NCBI RefSeq assembly: GCF_014639315.1
Contig: NZ_BMFY01000004.1
Coordinates: 1-64,000 of the forward strand
DNA length: 64,000 bases
From: Sediminivirga luteola
GTDB lineage: Bacteria; Actinomycetota; Actinomycetes; Actinomycetales; Brevibacteriaceae
Direction of reading: 5' to 3'
Translations under genes and position numbers: made by a program
In this document: positions 60,068-64,000 of the stretch, piece by piece
How positions within the stretch are numbered: position 1 is the first letter of the stretch
How the letters are laid out: every line of letters begins with the position of its first letter
The notes under the pieces: model-generated
Seen by the model: only the letters and a program-made list of their open reading frames with translations
Databases searched by the model: none
Told to the model about the DNA's origin: nothing

Positions 60068-61082
60068 AGCGGATGAGCTGGGGCTCCGGGACCAGGGTGA
60101 TGCCGAAACGCTCCCGCACCCCGGCGCGCACGGTCCGTGCCAGCTCGAGCACCTCCTCCGTGGTCGCATCGCCGCGGTTCGTCAGCGCCAGGGTGTGCTT
60201 GGACGACAGCGCCGCCCGCGAGCCGGGCAGCCGGTACCCCTTCTCGAACCCGGCGTGGGCGATCAGCCAGGCCGCGGAGACCTTCATCCGGCCATCGGGC
60301 TGGCCGAAGGCGACGGCGTCCTCGGGCACCTGGGCCGCCTCCACGACGGGATTGGTGAAGAAGGAACCGGCAGACCACGAGTCGTGGTCGGCCGCATCGA
60401 GCACCATGCCCTTACCGCGGCGCAGGGACAGCACCGCTTCACGGACCTGCGCGGCCTCGGCGCGTTCGCCGGGCTGGACGCCCAGCGCGCGCGCCAGTTC
60501 GACGTAGGCCACCGGCGCGGACAGCGGCGAGGCCGGCAGGCGGAAGGTGACCGCCAGGACGATCTGCGGCGTACTCCCGGTGCCCTGCGCGGCACGCTTG
60601 AAGCGCGAGTCACGGTAGCCGAATCCGCACTCCGCGGCGCTTAACCGCTGCAGCTGCCCGGTGGCGCGGTCTAGCACCTCCACCCGCTCGATGGTCTGGG
60701 CGACCTCCGCGCCGTAGGCGCCGACGTTCTGGATGGGCGTGGCCCCGACGGACCCGGGGATCCCGGAGAGCGCTTCCAGTCCGGACAGGCCTGCCTCCAG
60801 GGTGGCCTGCACGAACGCGTCCCAGGGCTCCCCCGCCTCCGCGGTGACGAGCGCGTGCCCGCCACCGGCGTCGTCGATCTGGATGCCGGTGGTCCGCAGG
60901 TGCGCGACCGCACCGGGGTAACCGTCATCGGCGGGCACGAGGTTGGAGCCGCCGCCGAGCACGAGGGTCTCCGGGGGCGCATCGCGAAAGAACGCCAGCA
61001 CCTCCTCCCGGCCGGTCAGCGCGTAGTAATCCCCGATGGGGCCGCCCAGCCGGAAGGTGGTGAACTCCGCCAGCCGCCTCAC
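60057..61082 (-). CDS. murB: UDP-N-acetylmuramate dehydrogenase
   Basis: MurB reduces UDP-GlcNAc-enolpyruvate to UDP-MurNAc with NADPH and FAD in peptidoglycan synthesis. The 341-residue type I enzyme has LVLGGGSNLVPADDG and GIPGSVGATPIQNVGAYGAE for FAD binding, the catalytic Ser in SAGSFFTNPVV and the Glu in LVPEPQLI. Its start overlaps the MaoC gene stop (ATGA), so it is translated in one operon with the two dehydratases. Confidence 0.95.
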   Translation of the reverse strand: MRRLAEFTTFRLGGPIGDYYALTGREEVLAFFRDAPPETLVLGGGSNLVPADDGYPGAVAHLRTTGIQIDDAGGGHALVTAEAGEPWDAFVQATLEAGLSGLEALSGIPGSVGATPIQNVGAYGAEVAQTIERVEVLDRATGQLQRLSAAECGFGYRDSRFKRAAQGTGSTPQIVLAVTFRLPASPLSAPVAYVELARALGVQPGERAEAAQVREAVLSLRRGKGMVLDAADHDSWSAGSFFTNPVVEAAQVPEDAVAFGQPDGRMKVSAAWLIAHAGFEKGYRLPGSRAALSSKHTLALTNRGDATTEEVLELARTVRAGVRERFGITLVPEPQLIRCAL

Positions 61083-61654
61083 GAGGCCGGCTCGCCCCCG
61101 TCGCGGGCCAGGGCCGCCCGGACGGCGGCCAGGCGGACGAGCGCCTGCGACCGGCCCAGGACTTTAGCGCCGTCCGCGGTAACGGTCAGGTCCACCCGGA
61201 CAGTGCCGGCGTCGGCGTCCACCGCTCCGGCGACGGCGGACACCTCGAGGGTCTGAGTGGGCTGCTCCGGGGAGCCGGACTCCGCGTCGGGCACCGGCAC
61301 CGGCTTGGTGAACCGGGTCTGGTAGTCCAGCACCGCGCCGGGGTCGCCCAGCCATCCGGTCAGGACGGACACAGCCTGCCCCATCGTGAGCATGCCGTGC
61401 GCGATGACGCCGTCCAGGCCCACCTCCCGGGCGAAGCGCTCGTTCCAGTGGATCGGGTTGAAGTCCCCGCTGGCTCCCGCGTACCGGACCAGATCCGCGC
61501 GGGAGAGCGGGATGCTCGCGACGATCAGCTCTTGGCCGGCCTCGAGCGCTGGGGCGTTCTCGCCCTGGCGGACGTTGTCCTGCGCGTCCGGGGCGGCTTG
61601 CGGCTGCGTGGCTGACACGGCCTGAGTGGCATCCTGATGCGTCATATCCGTCAC
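61079..61654 (-). CDS. MaoC-family dehydratase (HadB-like)
   Basis: The 191-residue hot-dog protein has the hydratase-2 catalytic Asp/His motif in ASGDFNPIHWNERFAREVGL and GVIAHGMLTMG. In mycobacteria the HadA-HadB pair forms the 3-hydroxyacyl-ACP dehydratase of FAS-II; in organisms without mycolates the role is less clear. A variable Gln/Ala-rich N-terminal stretch of about 40 residues precedes the domain. It starts with GTG overlapping the HadA-like stop. Confidence 0.88.
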   Translation of the reverse strand: MTDMTHQDATQAVSATQPQAAPDAQDNVRQGENAPALEAGQELIVASIPLSRADLVRYAGASGDFNPIHWNERFAREVGLDGVIAHGMLTMGQAVSVLTGWLGDPGAVLDYQTRFTKPVPVPDAESGSPEQPTQTLEVSAVAGAVDADAGTVRVDLTVTADGAKVLGRSQALVRLAAVRAALARDGGEPAS

Positions 61655-62142
61655 TCCTCTCCCCTGACGACGATGGAGGAGGTCACGGCGACGATCTCCT
61701 CGCCGTTCCCGTTCCCGGATTCAGCTCCAGCTCCAGCATCGACGATGCTGGTGCGGGTGGTGATCATGGCGTGCCCGCCCACCTGGCGGACGGATTCGAC
61801 CAGAGTGCTGGCGCGCACCCGGTCTCCGGCGACGAGCGGCCGCGTGTAGGTGAACCGCTCGGAGCCGTGGACGACGCGGGAGAAGTCGATGCCTGCTTCC
61901 GGGTGGGCGATGTAGTTCCGCTCGGCCCGCTGAGCGATGATGACCGGATAGGTCGGCGGCGCGACGAGCCCGTCATAACCGAGATCCGCGGCGCGGGAGG
62001 CGTCAAAGTGCGCGGGGTGGCTCTCCTGAGTGGCGCCGGTGGCGCGGGCGAAGTCCCTGATGGATTCCGCCGAGACCTCGAACTCCTCCGGATGTTCGAA
62101 GACCCTGCCCTCGAACTCCGCGTTGACCGGGCTGCCTGGCAT
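61651..62142 (-). CDS. MaoC N-terminal-type dehydratase (HadA-like)
   Basis: The 163-residue protein is of the FAS1-dehydratase/MaoC_dehydrat_N group, with a hot-dog fold and without the full Asp/His pair (PPTYPVIIAQRAE, VVHGSERFTYTRPLVAGDRV). It would be the substrate-binding partner of the HadB-like subunit encoded next. First gene of the hadA-hadB-murB-phosphoesterase operon. Confidence 0.88.
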   Translation of the reverse strand: MPGSPVNAEFEGRVFEHPEEFEVSAESIRDFARATGATQESHPAHFDASRAADLGYDGLVAPPTYPVIIAQRAERNYIAHPEAGIDFSRVVHGSERFTYTRPLVAGDRVRASTLVESVRQVGGHAMITTRTSIVDAGAGAESGNGNGEEIVAVTSSIVVRGEE

Positions 62143-62367
62143 CTGTCACCTTTCCTCGGCGTGGCGGTACGTACGGCGCCTCGGCGTCCTCCCCTCGCGA
62201 GGGGGCCGATTGCAGGCGCATCAATGACACGGACCTCGATTATTGCGCATCACCGGCACCGGCGCCGCATCCGCCGGTGATGGCATCGGGTTCCGCGGAT
62301 GCAGGACCCCGGTTTCTCTCAGCACCCCGGCATGGCGTTCCCGCGGCTGTGATGAGAACCTTGAAGA

Positions 62368-63207
62368 GTGACGGAAACCATCGACCCACCTGAACGTGAC
62401 CTGCTGCCGGAGCTCGATGGCGTGCCCGCGGCCGCACATGTGCTCGAGGGTCTCGACCACGAAGCCGTGCGCGCACTGCTGGCGCACATCTCCGATCTGG
62501 ACAGCGGTCCCGGTAGTTCCATCAGCCCGAGCCTGACCTCGCCGGACGCGCAGGAGCTCTTCCGGACGCTGCTGGAACTGCGGATGCTCGGCAAGTTCGG
62601 CATCGACGAGATCCTCACCAAGATCAATGTGCTCCGCGAGGAGTTCGAACTCACCCGCGAGCACAGCCCGATCGAGCATGTGAACTCCCGGCTGAAATCT
62701 CCCCGGAGCATTCTGGAGAAGGTCGTCCGGCGAGGCGTGACACCGAGCCGCGAGGACATCCGCCAGTACATTCACGACATCGCGGGGGTGCGGATCACCT
62801 GCGCGTTCGCCACGGACGTCTACCAGCTCGCCGAGATCCTCACCGGCCAGCCGGATATCCGCGTGGTGGAGGTCAAGGACTACATCGCCGACCCGAAGCC
62901 GAACGGCTACCAGAGCCTGCACCTCATCGTGGAGGTGCCGGTGTTCCTGTCGCAGCGGACCGAGCACACGCTGGTGGAAGTGCAGATCCGTACCATCGCG
63001 ATGGATTTCTGGGCCAGCCTGGAGCACAAGATCTACTACAAGTACGACCGCGAGGTGCCCCAGCACCTGCTGGACGAGCTGCGTGACGCCGCGCGGGTGG
63101 CCAGCGAGCTGGACGAGCGGATGGCGCGGTTGCGGGACGAGGTCAACGGACTGGCCCTCACCGAGGATCCGCGGGACACGGACGGCCCAGCCCCGCGCGG
63201 CACCTGA
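62368..63207 (+). CDS. Small alarmone synthetase (RelA/SpoT synthetase domain only)
   Basis: The 279-residue protein has the RSH synthetase core: SREDIRQYIHDIAGVRITC, DYIADPKPNGYQSLHLIVEV and EVQIRTIAMDFWASLEHKIYYK. No HD hydrolase, TGS or ACT domain is present, so it should make (p)ppGpp from GTP/GDP and ATP without degrading it. The GTG start lacks a clear ribosome site. It is alone on the plus strand between two minus-strand genes. Confidence 0.92.
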   Translation: MTETIDPPERDLLPELDGVPAAAHVLEGLDHEAVRALLAHISDLDSGPGSSISPSLTSPDAQELFRTLLELRMLGKFGIDEILTKINVLREEFELTREHSPIEHVNSRLKSPRSILEKVVRRGVTPSREDIRQYIHDIAGVRITCAFATDVYQLAEILTGQPDIRVVEVKDYIADPKPNGYQSLHLIVEVPVFLSQRTEHTLVEVQIRTIAMDFWASLEHKIYYKYDREVPQHLLDELRDAARVASELDERMARLRDEVNGLALTEDPRDTDGPAPRGT

Positions 63208-63230
63208 GCATCGGGCGCACCGCGCTCCGG

Positions 63231-63710
63231 TCAGGTGCGTTCGACGAGGATGCCGTCCTCATCGGCCCACAGGTGCGCGCCCGGTGTGATCCGCACGCCA
63301 CCGAACTCGACGGGCACGTCCACCTCGCCGATACCCTCCTTGGCGCTCTTGCGGGGGTTGGAGCCGAGCGCTTTCACCCCCAGATCGAGGCCCGCGAGCG
63401 CACGGCGGTCCCGGACCGCGCCGTTGATGACGACCCCGGCCCAGCCGTTCTGCACGGCAGAGGCGGCGATCAGATCGCCCATGAGCGCCGTCTCCAGCGA
63501 ACCGGCTCCGTCGATGATCAGGACCGCGCCGTCACCGGGAGTGGCCAGGATCTGCTTGACGAGGGCGTTGTCCTGGAAACAGCGGATGGTGCGAACCGGG
63601 CCGTCGAATGCTCGGCGCCCGCCCAGGTCGAGGAACTGCAGGGACACGGAGGCGAGCGCTTCGCCGCGCTCGTCGTACAGGTCTGCGGTCGCGATGCTGG
63701 TAGTGCTCAT
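63231..63710 (-). CDS. rraA: RraA-family protein (ribonuclease E activity regulator A-like)
   Basis: The 159-residue protein has the RraA fold marks [40 protein letters not shown]-like segment and [20 protein letters not shown]. In enterobacteria RraA inhibits RNase E. Many relatives are instead 4-hydroxy-4-methyl-2-oxoglutarate aldolases, so the enzyme role is also possible. ATG 63710 lies 7 bases after a TAGCGT -10 box. Confidence 0.9.
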   Translation of the reverse strand: MSTTSIATADLYDERGEALASVSLQFLDLGGRRAFDGPVRTIRCFQDNALVKQILATPGDGAVLIIDGAGSLETALMGDLIAASAVQNGWAGVVINGAVRDRRALAGLDLGVKALGSNPRKSAKEGIGEVDVPVEFGGVRITPGAHLWADEDGILVERT

Positions 63711-63717
63711 AGACTTG

Positions 63718-63723
63718 ACGCTA
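63718..63723 (-). promoter_or_regulatory. Candidate -10 box of the rraA-like gene
   Basis: TAGCGT on the minus strand ends 7 bases before the ATG at 63710, with TTGGTG a possible -35 at 16-base spacing. Confidence 0.45.
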
Positions 63724-63886
63724 CACCGTCATCGGCGGGCACCAACAGAGACTGGCAGGCGCCGTCCGGCACTGGCATCGGCCGGCGCCGGCGAACCTTG
63801 TGCGGAGATCTGCAGTGGCCGCCGGTGTCGTCAAGGACAGCCGGTGCCGTCGGGGACCGGCAGGCATCGGCGCTGAAAGGGAGAGC

Positions 63887-64000
63887 ATGAGCCGCACGCA
63901 TACGGCGAGGCTGGACGCCCCGGCCATCGTCGACGCGGCCCACACCCTGCTGCGCAGCTACGGGCTGGGCGATCTGTCCATGCGGCGCGTGGCGAAAGAA
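63887..64000 (+). CDS. TetR-family regulator, 3' end outside the window
   Basis: The first 38 codons read MSRTHTARLDAPAIVDAAHT, then LLRSYGLGDLSMRRVAKE: the first helix of a TetR domain and the start of its helix-turn-helix. GAAAGGGAG precedes the ATG. The rest lies beyond the window, so ligand class and targets cannot be told. Divergent from the rraA-like gene. Confidence 0.75.
   Translation, partial: MSRTHTARLDAPAIVDAAHTLLRSYGLGDLSMRRVAKE

Overview
This window is high-GC DNA from the chromosome of a mycothiol-producing actinobacterium. The evidence is a mycothiol-conjugate amidase (Mca), a coproporphyrin-type ferrochelatase with Fe-S cysteines, a HadA/HadB-like MaoC pair, Z-prenyl synthase, LCP and SCO7613-type proteins, and the order tRNA-Trp/secE/nusG/rplK/rplA. 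It is most like a Micrococcales member, but the genus cannot be named from sequence alone. There is no rRNA, CRISPR array or prophage. Many first genes carry a TANNNT -10 box only 6-8 bases before the start codon, so leaderless transcripts look common.

Layout. 0-0.75 kb: low-GC edge with a 5'-truncated winged-helix gene. 0.85-7.8 kb: FAD/Rieske oxidoreductase, Cys-rich copper-storage protein, then a MarR repressor divergent from a coupled ferrochelatase-MMPL pair, and a methyltransferase. 8-19.3 kb: a core block (PhoH, Z-prenyl synthase, hemolysin III, small membrane protein, mca, DUF4307, greA) that resembles the mycobacterial Rv1080c-Rv1086 neighbourhood. It is interrupted by a GntR-controlled ABC importer plus FAA hydrolase operon. 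19.5-24.6 kb: AI-2E-family permease, Maf, a VapBC toxin-antitoxin pair sitting between two copies of the 3' end of a lipoprotein gene, then that lipoprotein and a BNR-repeat membrane protein.

24.7-39.3 kb: surface polysaccharide locus. It has an LCP ligase, one glycosyltransferase, a polymerase-like gene destroyed by nested IS elements (a transposase remnant and a complete 1.43-kb ISL3-type element), a flippase, a Wzz/BY-kinase, a four-gene overlapping operon matching the bacillosamine pathway (dehydratase, aminotransferase, phosphoglycosyltransferase, acetyltransferase), and UDP-glucose dehydrogenase. The 25.7-32.9 kb part is visibly richer in A+T than the rest, which suggests acquisition.

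39.5-45.6 kb: a 1,428-residue polytopic membrane protein with proline-rich linkers, an AlaA-like aminotransferase and a frameshifted ribbon-helix-helix remnant. 45.6-58 kb: rplL and rplJ with an L10 leader and attenuator. They are separated from rplA/rplK/nusG/secE/tRNA-Trp by a plus-strand cargo: a TetR regulator, then an overlapping polyamine-type ABC importer operon with an amine-oxidase-like flavoprotein and a cupin. The spacer before that operon holds a perfect 23-bp inverted repeat and two CRP-type sites. 58-64 kb: membrane metallophosphoesterase, MurB, two MaoC dehydratases, a synthetase-only RelA/SpoT protein, RraA and the start of a TetR gene that runs off the window.
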